Origin: Chondrosia reniformis
Lineage: Eukaryota > Porifera > Demospongiae > Chondrillida > Chondrillidae
Direction: 5' to 3'
NCBI GenBank assembly: GCA_947172415.1
Contig: OX359202.1
Coordinates: 5,566,899 to 5,630,898 of the forward strand
Length of the DNA: 64,000 nt
Below the pieces are notes generated by a model. It saw only the letters and a list, made by a program, of their open reading frames with translations. It searched no databases and was not told the origin of the DNA. Position 1 is the stretch's first letter. Every line of letters begins with the position of its first letter. The position numbers were made by a program, and so were the translations under genes. Positions 29,624 to 52,159 of the stretch are shown here, piece after piece.

Positions 29624-31759
29624 TTACCATTCTTGTCTATTAATAGTGCCACTATCAGGGGCAGTGACAGGTGGAGTAGTTGGAGGCTTAGTGTAGCAGC
29701 AGTAGCAAGCATTGAGTAAGGGAATGCACCAATCTCTTTTTTCTACTTTTGCTTCTTCTTTTTGAGTAGTAAGCGTTTCCTCACGACTCCCATTAAATCT
29801 CAATTGGTCCCTGTCTTTTCTAATCCTTTCATCACTATTTAGAAATTTTATGGATGTACTAGGTTCCAACTCTTCTGTGTCTTTTTTGAAACTAACTTGT
29901 TCAATACTAGTAGATAAACTTCTGAGCAGAGGTGCAGTTTCTTGTGTCACTGATGGTTCAGATCTGCAAAATACACACCACTTAATCTTAGATATGGATT
30001 GGATGACAAAAAAGATGACATAGAAAAAAGGCAGAAAAATTAGAATCTGTTGAATCACAAACCAAGCCATAGTTGATGGAAGAACTCTTGACTCTGTATA
30101 GATCACATGGTAATTCCACAAAGATATTGCGTTTATGAAAATGGTTATTAAAAGAAAAACAGATTGCACTGTATTCAGACTAAATCTAATTTTCTTTATT
30201 CCAACTTTAGAAGTACATGTATATGGACGTAGCCAGGAGATAAGGATAAGGTAGGCTCCAGCTAGTGCAATCTGGGGAACATATTGATGCTCCAATTCCA
30301 TAAATGCATAAATCATTCCTGAGAAGATTCGATACAGAAACAAAGTCATTCCAAAAAGATAGTACTTTTCCTTAAAACAATATGCATAATAATTACAGAA
30401 ATCAAAGACAGTTCTAACCGGCCAGGAACCGTTAGATACATAATTTGTATCCAATTGATGTAATCTTGTATTCTTATATCTACGACAAAATTCCCTTCTG
30501 TTACGTATCATGTAACATAGCAAAATAAAACTTGGAAGAACAATCAGAAAAAATATCACAGTCAATGCTGGAATGGCATAGGGCAGATGTTTAGGATCAA
30601 AGGGCCTGATGTATGGATCTAGTCGAAGGCGTTGGACTTCTGCCTTTCTGTTATTTAATTTCACTGTTGTCAATAATATGAATGAGACATTGATCAATTT
30701 GGAGTAAGCCAGTAGGAAGAAAGAAGCAAAGCCAGCATTCAGGGTGACATTCTCTTTGTTAAAACAACTTCGTTGAAAACGGACTACTTTCTCATGACAG
30801 AATTGCATACATGCAAACATTCTCTTGCAGCGTGCTCTATCATTTCTATGCTGGTACCTGTAAAGGCTACGGAAACCTGCAATGACTAGTATAATAAACA
30901 ATGGCAAAAATCCAGATATGTATTTGGTAGCAAGATAGTCCATATCAGTGAAACGTTCTGACACACAAAGTGGAGGAAATACTGGAAAACTAGCTAGAAA
31001 TTCCAAATTCCAAAAGGAATAAAAATACCTAACCCAGGTTGATAGAGATGCATAATTGTGATTCCTGGAAAAATCAGTCAAATCGAGGGCACTATTACCG
31101 TACAAGTTCATGTTTTCAAATGTGTTGGCGAATAACAAGAAGGCGTTCATGGGCCCACTCAACTGAATGTCAAACAGTAGAAAGATCACAACTATTATGA
31201 AAAGTGGTACAAATTCGGCTAATATCCAATAAATCACATTGGCCGCAATGTTAGCGCCTTTACAGTCTGCACAGGTAAATTCAGGTTGATTAATAGAGAC
31301 ACCATAACCAGATTTGCATTGAGAACAAATTAAACCTCTGCGATTTTTGACATCGCAAAACAAAGAATCCAGTTTATTCGGGTCTAAAGGCAATCGTAAG
31401 CCGCTGGTGTTTCGTAGGCAGTGATGTATCCAGCAGTGAGCTGTAGTGAAATATTCGTCAACGAATGGCGTTTGATCTGGTACATCGACATAGCCAGCCC
31501 ACTCCGTAACACGCATAACAGCTTGCAAGTTGTTGTCAGGGTTTGTTGAGTTTAGAGGAACACAATATGCAATGGAGAGAAACCTCTTGATTAATTTACC
31601 AGAGTCTTCGAAAGGAATATCACCGCACTGGCAACCCTTGCTCCCGGGATGACGAAACGTTCCAGGATTACAGGTGACATTCCAATGAGTGTCGGCATCA
31701 CAGATGTCACTTGAAAGTAGACACAAGATTAGCAGGCTAACGAATAACATTTTCCTCAT
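29624..31759 (-). CDS. Membrane gene C: cysteine-rich multi-pass membrane protein, 711 aa
   Basis: A single-exon paralogue of A and B. The frame is open further upstream to 31840, but I choose the Met at 31759 because it aligns with the start of gene A (MRK-LFVSLLILCLLSSDIC) and places a signal peptide at the N-terminus. Residues 1 to ~93 and the tail from about residue 550 (IYTESRVLPST onward, ending WCIPLLNACYCC) follow gene A. The intervening ectodomain and membrane core (PDQTPF, LRNTSG, NMNLYGNSALDL, SERFTDMDY, IRFSLNTV) follow gene B. This mosaic suggests gene conversion or unequal crossing-over. The family function is unknown. Confidence 0.85.
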   Translation of the reverse strand: MRKMLFVSLLILCLLSSDICDADTHWNVTCNPGTFRHPGSKGCQCGDIPFEDSGKLIKRFLSIAYCVPLNSTNPDNNLQAVMRVTEWAGYVDVPDQTPFVDEYFTTAHCWIHHCLRNTSGLRLPLDPNKLDSLFCDVKNRRGLICSQCKSGYGVSINQPEFTCADCKGANIAANVIYWILAEFVPLFIIVVIFLLFDIQLSGPMNAFLLFANTFENMNLYGNSALDLTDFSRNHNYASLSTWVRYFYSFWNLEFLASFPVFPPLCVSERFTDMDYLATKYISGFLPLFIILVIAGFRSLYRYQHRNDRARCKRMFACMQFCHEKVVRFQRSCFNKENVTLNAGFASFFLLAYSKLINVSFILLTTVKLNNRKAEVQRLRLDPYIRPFDPKHLPYAIPALTVIFFLIVLPSFILLCYMIRNRREFCRRYKNTRLHQLDTNYVSNGSWPVRTVFDFCNYYAYCFKEKYYLFGMTLFLYRIFSGMIYAFMELEHQYVPQIALAGAYLILISWLRPYTCTSKVGIKKIRFSLNTVQSVFLLITIFINAISLWNYHVIYTESRVLPSTMAWFVIQQILIFLPFFYVIFFVIQSISKIKWCVFCRSEPSVTQETAPLLRSLSTSIEQVSFKKDTEELEPSTSIKFLNSDERIRKDRDQLRFNGSREETLTTQKEEAKVEKRDWCIPLLNACYCCYTKPPTTPPVTAPDSGTINRQEW

Positions 31760-32350
31760 CTCGTTCCTATTGACAGTAGATAATCCGAAGCTTGCGCATG
31801 CGGTAGTGAAACTGGTAAAAACCGCAACACTGTATTCCAAGAAACTTACGGTCTCTCTAGAATTTGCGTAATAGAAGCCCCATCTGTACTTCGCATCATC
31901 TGAGGAAAGCTGTATAATAGAACACAGAAGGAAGCATTACAAGTGTCCACAATTAATGTTTTTATTATATTTGGTATATGGCTGTACCTGGGCCTACTAT
32001 ACCCAGCCAGCATACAAAGAGAGAAAAATGTTCGCATTTTATACTTTGTGAAAAAATAATTAGTCAATATAATGTATGGAAATTTTCTGAATGTGTGCAA
32101 TGTATATATAAGTAGGGATTGTAACATCATAGAAATATATACGTAGTTATAGCCAGCTAGTAATATTTACTCTCTGTCGTGATTGCTTTCAGACCATTGC
32201 TATACGTATATGCATATGACTTCACATTATAACTTACACTGAATAAATACACCTATATAATAAATTTACAAAAATAACATTATACACACATGTGTAATCA
32301 AAACTGTTTGGATCATGTACAATCTCTCCCTACAGAGGATTCACAACAGA
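31760..32350. promoter_or_regulatory. 5' flank of gene C and 3' side of MSK-like gene
   Basis: 31760-31960 matches the 5' flank of gene A (23618-23820), so promoter sequence was duplicated too. From 31960 to 32350 the DNA is AT-rich with no features; the MSK-like gene's 3' UTR probably lies here. Confidence 0.5.
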
Positions 32351-44439
<12,089 letters not shown>

Positions 44440-45406
44440 GGATACAAAGTCCTCGATCTTTGTTTCCTTATCACAAACTCTATATACCTAAGTTGTACTT
44501 TGCTCTAGTGTGGGGAATATGCCATACAAACGGAAGTTACACTCTGATGATCCTTCCACGCATAATACGTTAGCCCATTCGACTAGCAGAGGGTAAACAC
44601 CTGCTTATTAATGATGTCATGGGACGCCTTTGAGTAGGACTTCAGATCCACCCAGTCACTGTCGTAGTAGTTGACCATAAAGTATGTATGACTTCCTTAT
44701 TGATGTATATAGCAGAAGTGATTGCATTGAGGCTTATAATTATAGTGTACACTATGATGGTCTGCTTAAATGCACAGACTTAATAATTTTCATGGAATAG
44801 CCATTAAAGTCCACAATAGGAAATCTACTTAATTGACTGATGACAGTAGCTATTTGGAAGCAGTACGTCTAAAGCTTTGTATCATTATCAGTTTTAGCAA
44901 GGATCTATTCTACAAGTTAGAGCTATAGACTACTAATATAATATACATAATTACCTCAAACCCATTGATTAACCAACTAACCGTTTCTAGATCTGCTTCT
45001 TACATATATTAGAGATATAAGTGATAAATGTGTATCTATACATGCGTGTATGAAAAATTTAATTGACAGAACGCATATTATTTTTATATTTCTCAATTCA
45101 AACCAGTCAAGTAGTGAAAGTAATACGAGAACTATTATAAATGTTCAGTTTCGGTAAATACTCTGTTGATGCTTAACCATTTCAATTACCATTATGAACA
45201 CAACCAATACTTCATAAACATACATAAGTATATCTAAAGAGTTAGGCACAAAAATTTCCAAAAATTAAATGAAAAAAGATCAAAACAAAAACATTCCAAA
45301 CGCAACTTGAATTATGGGTTTACAAAGAATTGCTTTAGTGAATTTATGCATTACAGGTTATCATTAAAGTTAATGAGCAGAGAAATGCAATTGGAATAGG
45401 TTCAGA
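44440..45406. other. Intergenic region, MSK-like promoter side
   Basis: This 967-bp stretch lies between the MSK-like start codon and the stop codon of START gene 1. No coding, RNA or repeat signal is seen beyond general AT-richness. It should hold the MSK-like promoter at its left end. Confidence 0.4.
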
Positions 45407-48400
45407 CTAGTTGGTAGACCTCTCCTTCTTCTCAAAACCTTCCCCAGAAACAAGTTTTGGCTCTGACTTTTCAACATTCACTGAACTGGTAATAGCAATG
45501 TCATCCCTGTAGTCATCTGCTTCAGGTTGTGCCACTTTGCCTCTTAACTTCACCTGCTGTTGCTGATTTCTTTTAAGTATTTTACCGATTCTAGCAATAA
45601 CTACAGGCTGAGTTCTCAGGATTTTTTCAACTAGAAATCTTGGACCAACACCTCTAATATTTAACTGAAGAACAAATCACAATGATATTCCATAGGAAAG
45701 GAACCATATACAATAAAGCCTGTGTAGGCTGTCATCACCATATAAAGGTGGGGTCGTATAAAGTCCGTGGATCATACATAAGGCTTTCCATAATGTAGCC
45801 ACCTCTCTGATAAGGCCAGGCCTCAAGCCGACCGTAGTGATATGTGTAGGTATGGAAAGGTACATTGTGAGTTAAGATGTATGCATGTACTTACGTAGTA
45901 GGTGTTAAAATACCATAGCAGAGACAAATACCGTTACATGAAATATGGTTAACAGTAATGCTGAACATTTTATAGTAAACACTACTGATCTATGCCCTAC
46001 AGCCAGAAATAGTGCAAGTTATTCGGTGAGTTGGTTGCTTAGAGAGATCAAATCACCAATTTAGGAACAACGAAGCAAATACAGCATAAATATGTAATTT
46101 TGACGATGTGTATGTTTTGATTAGCAAGGTGATAACTTTGTAGACAAATCTAACATTGTCAACTTGGAAGCACCAGATATTATTTGACACTGATAGTATA
46201 ATTAAGGGTGGATAGTCATCATACTGATAAGGGGATCTGACATATAAATGTTAGCACCTTTGACCCTTAAAGAGGTGCATGTTTAAATATTTGCAATAAA
46301 AGGCTTGTTATACATATATAGGTACATAGGTGAGCCTTTCAAAATAGCAATATATTATTCATTCACTCCAATAAGGAGTGTTACAGCACTCATAACTGCA
46401 GGATCATATTAATCAATATTTACACAATCTTATTGGAATATATATATACTCACATGAGCTACATAAGACACTAGAGTTTTTGATGGATCCTTTTCGTAGG
46501 GTTTAAGAAGCCAACCACATCCAGGAAGCAACTAGGTGTACAGAATAATGAAATACTTACATACTAACACCTATAAACACCATATGGTATACAGCAAATA
46601 GGACCACAGTTGTTTACATAGCAGGCCCCACCTCTATATCAGCCCCACCTCTATTTGGACCCCACCTCTATATCAGCCCCACCTCTATATCAGCCCCACC
46701 TCTATATCAGCCCCACCTCTATATCAGTCCCACCTCTATATCAGCCCCACCTCTATATCAGCCCCACCTCTATATCAGCCCCACCTCTATTTGGTATAAA
46801 TATCCAAGTGCTCTTTTAAATCACAGCTCACATTTCTGCCAAAGAGCCAATTTAGACATTGCTACTGCAGCTGGGATTTGAAGTTAACACTTTGGGTTGT
46901 TGCATAGCAACTGACAAATTTGGCTATCAAGGGAAAATTAACAACTATGTATCAAGACTTGGCTTCTATTTAGACAGCCTGTGTTAAAATACTCAGTTTA
47001 CCCCTGGCTTCTAAACAAGACCCTGGCCTCTATTTTAATATTGATTTACACTATATTACATCCCTGGGCATGCTTATGCATATTATAATTGAGAGACAAA
47101 TTGAGTAACAAATTAAAATCTTTTACTTGGTTGTGTTATTATAATTGTGTATCATACAGTACCTACCTCACTTCTGACGTAGTCTCTTCTCTCTGGGCAA
47201 GTGGGATCTTCTACAGAAATAACGCTATGGAAGTAGCACCCATCCTTTAGAAAGAATGAAGAAATGATGTAACTATGTAGAAACTCTACTGCACCAAAGA
47301 AATCAAACATGACATGCACTAACAAAACACCAATGTTGCCACCTCATTAGTTATAGATATTCCTTGCTCTAACAAAGAAGTGTCAGGTCAGGAACATGAG
47401 CATTAAGAGACAAATGTAGGGGGAATATTAATATTGTAGCCTATTGGACTCGTACTGAACAAAAGCCATATCTCCACATGTAACTACATAATACATGCAG
47501 AGAGCTGCACTATAATTAAGAAGTTTCTTTCGAATAGTTATTCTGCCTGCATTTCCCGGAAACAACAATAGGGTTTCTTCGGGGGGAGGGGGTCATTTGT
47601 CCCTTAAAATATTTTTCCCCCTGAAATTTCCAAACTTTAATAGCAAACAGGTATACAACTCTACAGTATATATATTAATCTTCACAGACACTTGACAGCA
47701 GTCAAACAATCAACACTAACAAACAAAACAGATGTTCAGTATTCCTTGTGATTGTGATCCTTGAGACATGTATCTCCTTTATAATCAAAGTGTTCTTCAT
47801 TGTATAAACATATATATACAGTACTTACGATGATCCCTCTGTGACAGTAGAAACAAAAATCTCTGTTTCTCCTGATAAGGCCAAAGAGTCTCGATACTTG
47901 ATGACGCATATAAACTAGATATAAAGAGAGAGTACATCTTTGTATATATAATATTGTACCTATAGGAATAACTTGTAAAGACCTGAGTTGTCAGGCCATT
48001 TATTCTTTCTTATTAGCATGACAGTGATTACATGATCTGATTGACCACCTGTTTGACGGCTGTCTTCATCAGAAGTGAGAAGTAGTGAGGAGAATACTGT
48101 ATACTATACCTTGAAAATAGGGTGTCTTAGATATATAATTATCATGTATGGAAGAGTATATATATGTACATTACGTACTGATTATGCAGGTATCATATGA
48201 CACAGCAGCAAGAACCATTTCTTACCAATATGATCAGATTCTGAGATTGTTTTGATAATTTTAATTTCCTAAAAGAAGAGTTAAAAAGGTAGGATAGTCA
48301 GAAGGAGGGGGGAACAGGATGGGGGGAAGGACAGGTGGGGGAGGGACAGGATGGGGGAAGGGGCAGGATGGAGGGAGGGAGGGATAGGATGGAGGGAGGG

Positions 48401-51400
48401 ATAGGATGGAGGGAGGGATGGATAGGATGGAGGGAGGGATAGGATGGAGGGAGGGAGAGGATGGGAGGAGGGAGAGGATGGGGGGAGGGAGAGGATGGAG
48501 GGAGGGAGGGAGGGAGGGAGGAAGAGGGACAGAGGGGGAGGGTCCAGGGGAGGTAGGGAGGAGGACTAAATGGTATTGGAGTATAATTGTGTTACCTGGT
48601 AGCCAAAAATTACCTGACAATGACATGTGACTGACCTGTGACATGTGACTGACCTGTGACATGTGACTGACCTGTGACATGTGACTGACCTGTGACATGT
48701 GACTGACCTGTGACATGTGACTGACCTGATACCATATATGGTAGTTAGGTCTGTGTACTGTTATAGCAGCTGTGTATGCATGTGCATTGCATGTGACAGA
48801 GGTTACCTGGCACATGTTATCGTACTGATACTTTGAGGTGAAGTCACTCAGAAAGCCCTGCACCTCGGACATGGGCACATCCAATACACTTCTACCCATA
48901 AAACTGCAATTGGGAAATTGAAATCACTGCTAGGCTGACTACTGATTAGATATTAGCACTGAAGCCTCAAAGTTCACAGAAAAACAATCTGTTATATTAC
49001 ATATGATTAAATAAAGTGTTTAATGGGAATCTTTCCATAATAGGAAGGTCAGTTGCTTCAGTATAATAGCAATTACTACTGTAGAAATTTGAAATCATAT
49101 TGTTTCCAATAAAATTTAACCTAACAAAAACACACAATCAATAATTATTCAATAATCATTAACATTATTAATCACATAGGTAGCAAGCACACACACAGGT
49201 ACATACCAAGTTATTCGTGTCTTGTGGTTGTACTTTCTGAACAGGAGCACTCCATCCTCCTCTCCCCAGTACCTAAGGGAGGGGAGGGGTAGAATAGGTC
49301 TTAAAGGAAGGTAATATCTTGGAACTGTTAATTGAGCTATATAAACATGTCAATAGATTGACTGTTTGAGGATGGAGGACCAGCAAATCCATTGTTCACC
49401 AATTAGCAAAGTTTTCTCTCTCCTAAGGTATCTGCCATTATTTTATTTTCAAAAGATACCAAAACAGTCAATATATAGGAGATAGCTAGCATGTCACATA
49501 TACGTACATATGTAAGGAATTCACCCATAGATAGGCAGTACTTTAAGAACCAGTGATTGCTATATACATGGTCTGGGTAGGAGTTTACATGTTAGTGAAA
49601 GTTTCACTTCTAGTAGAAAAATTTAGTGTGGGGGAGGGCATGTACCAAACTCTTCCTACCAATTGGAGGAACACTTGTGTAACATGTAAAGTTTTCCAAC
49701 CCCCTACATGCTGAGTTTTGGCTCATTATAAGGTAAAGTGATGGTTGTGTTAGATTTGTTAGTTACTGAAAACCACTAGCTCAAGAGGCAAGAGGTAGTT
49801 TTTGAAATGCCGGATATCTTTTGACTTTTAGAGCGTCTAAAGACACAGTTTTGTAGTTTCTCTTTAGCATCGGACGTTCTAAAGGTTGAAAGATGATCCT
49901 TTCAAAAGATATGTTTCACGCAGTTAGAAGAAATCCTTAGAGGTATATGGTTGAATATAAACATAGAGAAATAAAAAATAACTGATGTAGTAGCATTAAT
50001 AAGATTCATACATCTACAAGGTAGTAATTACATTATTAGTATTATTAGTATTATTAATGAGATTCATACACACCTACATTATTATCACATGGACTAGATT
50101 AAAAACTAAGGATTTACATTACTTAAACTAGACATGCACAGCTATAGGTCAATTTCACTACTAAATGAATTCTACAATGGAATTCAACTTATGCAAACCT
50201 GTTTACCCAAGTAAAGAAGCAATGCCAATAAGTACAGTTGGATAATACAAGACTTATTATACATTCTGTATATTGTTATTATTATTACTATTATTGTTAT
50301 GTTATATTATATAATATCAGATCAGACCAGGTTAAGTAAACACTTCACTGAAGTCACTTAAGGGTCACTGTACCTTCAACCAAACACTTCTAACAGGGTA
50401 TGAAAATCTAATTCTTAGCAATACATGGAAATCAATAAAAGTAAAATATATAGGATTCATAAACAAAGATTCCCATGGTCACTGATGAAGGGTGGAATTC
50501 CCAGAAACAGCTGTCTGGACCAGTGTAGCAGAAGAAAAAAGAAAAGACTCCTGTGTCTTCATCCAAAACTCTCTCCAGGTTTACAGAGTAGGCATAGCAT
50601 GTAGGATAATGCTGACTGTAAAATGAAAGGACTCCTGTAAAGTGATCCAATACTCAAGACTTTGAACCTTCCAGTCAAAATAATAATTTGATGTGGTAGA
50701 TCATATTCTAAGGGTTTATTTCAAAATTATAGAAATTAGAGATAAGTCTGTATTAAGGATTCATAGTAAAATAGAACCCTCATTGGAGTCACCCCTTATA
50801 TAGGCTATATAGTTGTTACTTTAACTGATATGTTAATCCAATTGAATCATTGCTACAATACTGTATATACATTCAACACCTAATAATTTGTTCACCTATA
50901 AACTGGCACCAACTCAACTGGATCAATAAAACCTGTGATAAATGACTGTCACTTGTGGGACTAAATTAGAGAGCTTAAAGGAACCTTATACATAGTCGAG
51001 TTAAGTGGAGTTCCATAATATTGATACCGGTGCCTTATATCTACTTATATCATGGAGCACATTTAATTACACTAATTGGGTAACAAGAGCCAACTGATAG
51101 GGTATGTGCTTATATGGTCCAGTGCACACCAGCTGTTCATGTGGGGATCTGCACTTACTCCCATTCTGTGTCGGGAACACCAGGAACTGTCAGCCGCTTG
51201 CCATATTTGGGATCAACATATGAGGCACACAGAACCTTTGAACAGATAAGTACATACAGTTAACACTTGTTTCATTGTTTCATAGCCAATAATGAAATAT
51301 AACAATCAATTGATAGTACTATAGGATATGACATAGGTATTAGGATAGTTTCATTGTTAAATTATCATTGGCTAAATTGATACACAAATATAATGTTGGT

Positions 51401-51861
51401 TGAATAGAACAGAAATAGAATTTTAATACTGAGTTAGCTATCTCAATAGTTTATGCTCCCCCACTTGTATTAATGTTAATTTCCTTATAATACAACCAAA
51501 ACTCTAGTACAGAACAATTTTAATCTACAATTCCACGAGGAATTATTTACAGCAAGGGACGGCTCGTATTGCTATTGCGGGAATAATTAAATCTAACTAC
51601 GTTCACTGTTTACGGTATGCAGGTCTAAGAACCGTTCGGCGACTTCGCTACGTATTTCCTACCTCTTCAAAGAGTTTTGCAGCTATTAATTTTCCGAGTA
51701 CATTATAACAAATCTGTCCATCGGTTCCTACACGTGAAATACTGCAAAGTACTCATATAGATCAATATAATACCAACATCAGAGAACTTACGTTTAGGAA
51801 GAAATATGTCACAGTACTTGTCTCTACGGCCTAGGTTTTCTTCGAAAGTAGTTGAATCCAT
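45407..51861 (-). CDS. START-domain lipid-transfer protein, paralogue 1, 305 aa
   Basis: Exons: 51861-51792, 51727-51663, 51235-51159, 49272-49207, 48903-48807, 48268-48226, 47914-47829, 47244-47167, 46531-46454, 45664-45407. They join to 305 aa. The C-terminal half has START-domain features resembling PCTP/STARD10: SVEDPTCPERRDYVRSE, then LLPGCGWLLKP, KTLVSYVAH and LNIRGVGPRFLVEKIL, which forms the C-terminal helix over the lipid cavity. The N-terminal half includes FEENLGRRDKYCDIFLPK, CASYVDPKYGKRLT and GVPDTEWEYW, also present in paralogue 2. No signal peptide or membrane segment is seen. The tail is short and charged. START proteins bind single lipids or sterols; the ligand here cannot be told. 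The exact START subfamily is uncertain. Confidence 0.85.
46627..46793 (+). repeat. 17-bp minisatellite, about 9-10 units, START1 intron
   Basis: Unit CCCCACCTCTATATCAG with variant units CCACCTCTATTTGGA. It lies between START1 exons 46454-46531 and 47167-47244. Confidence 0.9.
48290..48560 (+). repeat. G-rich GGGAGGGA/GGATGGAGGGAG array, START1 intron
   Basis: About 270 bp of purine-rich units (GGAGGGAGGGATAGGATGGA and variants), almost free of pyrimidines except T in GGATG. Many GGGA runs make G-quadruplex or triplex formation plausible. The intron runs from exon 48807 to exon 48268, so transcribed pre-mRNA carries the C-rich strand. Confidence 0.9.
48619..48730 (+). repeat. 20-bp minisatellite, about 5-6 units, START1 intron
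   Basis: Unit TGACATGTGACTGACCTG plus two bases, nearly perfect. It lies in the same intron as the G-rich array, just past a short unique spacer. Confidence 0.9.
49806..49940. repeat. Dispersed foldback repeat, copy 2
   Basis: The left arm GATATCTTTTGACTTTTAGA and the right arm around GTTCTAAAGGTTGAAAGATG...TTTCAAAAGATAT are imperfectly complementary. The right arm matches 6252-6337 closely. It lies in a START1 intron. Confidence 0.55.
50466..50612 (-). repeat. Interspersed repeat family B, inverted copy
   Basis: Contains ATTCCCATGGTCACTGATGA, GGGTGGAATTCCCAGAAACA, GTCTGGACCAGTGTAGCAG and TCTTCATCCAAAACTCTC. It lies in a START1 intron. Confidence 0.7.
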
Positions 51862-52159
51862 TGCAGAAGATCGGATTTATAAGTTTCGCTGTAGCCCCAT
51901 TATTGTCAGTTCGATCATCATAGACTATATTTTATACGAACTGATCTCAGTTTACGGCCGTATGGCAAACCGACCGTACAAAAATGTCTACATATGACAT
52001 TCACGAAATAGATAATGATAAGTACAAAACACAAGTGTTTACATTATTTCCAAAATGTATAACATACAGTTTTAAGTAAATGTTGGCTTGTTGCCAGTAA
52101 CAAAATTGTTCAGTACTTCCATCGTATGAGCTCTGTCTTGAATGGCTTTTGAAAAGTGA
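51862..52159. promoter_or_regulatory. Spacer between tandem START genes
   Basis: A 298-bp gap holding the promoter of paralogue 1 and the 3' end of paralogue 2. No specific motif was identified. Confidence 0.35.

Noticed and set aside
31760..31840. N-terminal extension of membrane gene C by 27 residues
   Set aside because: The extension is not conserved in gene A, whose flank is homologous but not open there, and it would bury the signal peptide.
48406..48630. Gly/Arg/Glu-rich frame
   Set aside because: It is a translation of the G-rich intronic array, with no conservation expected.
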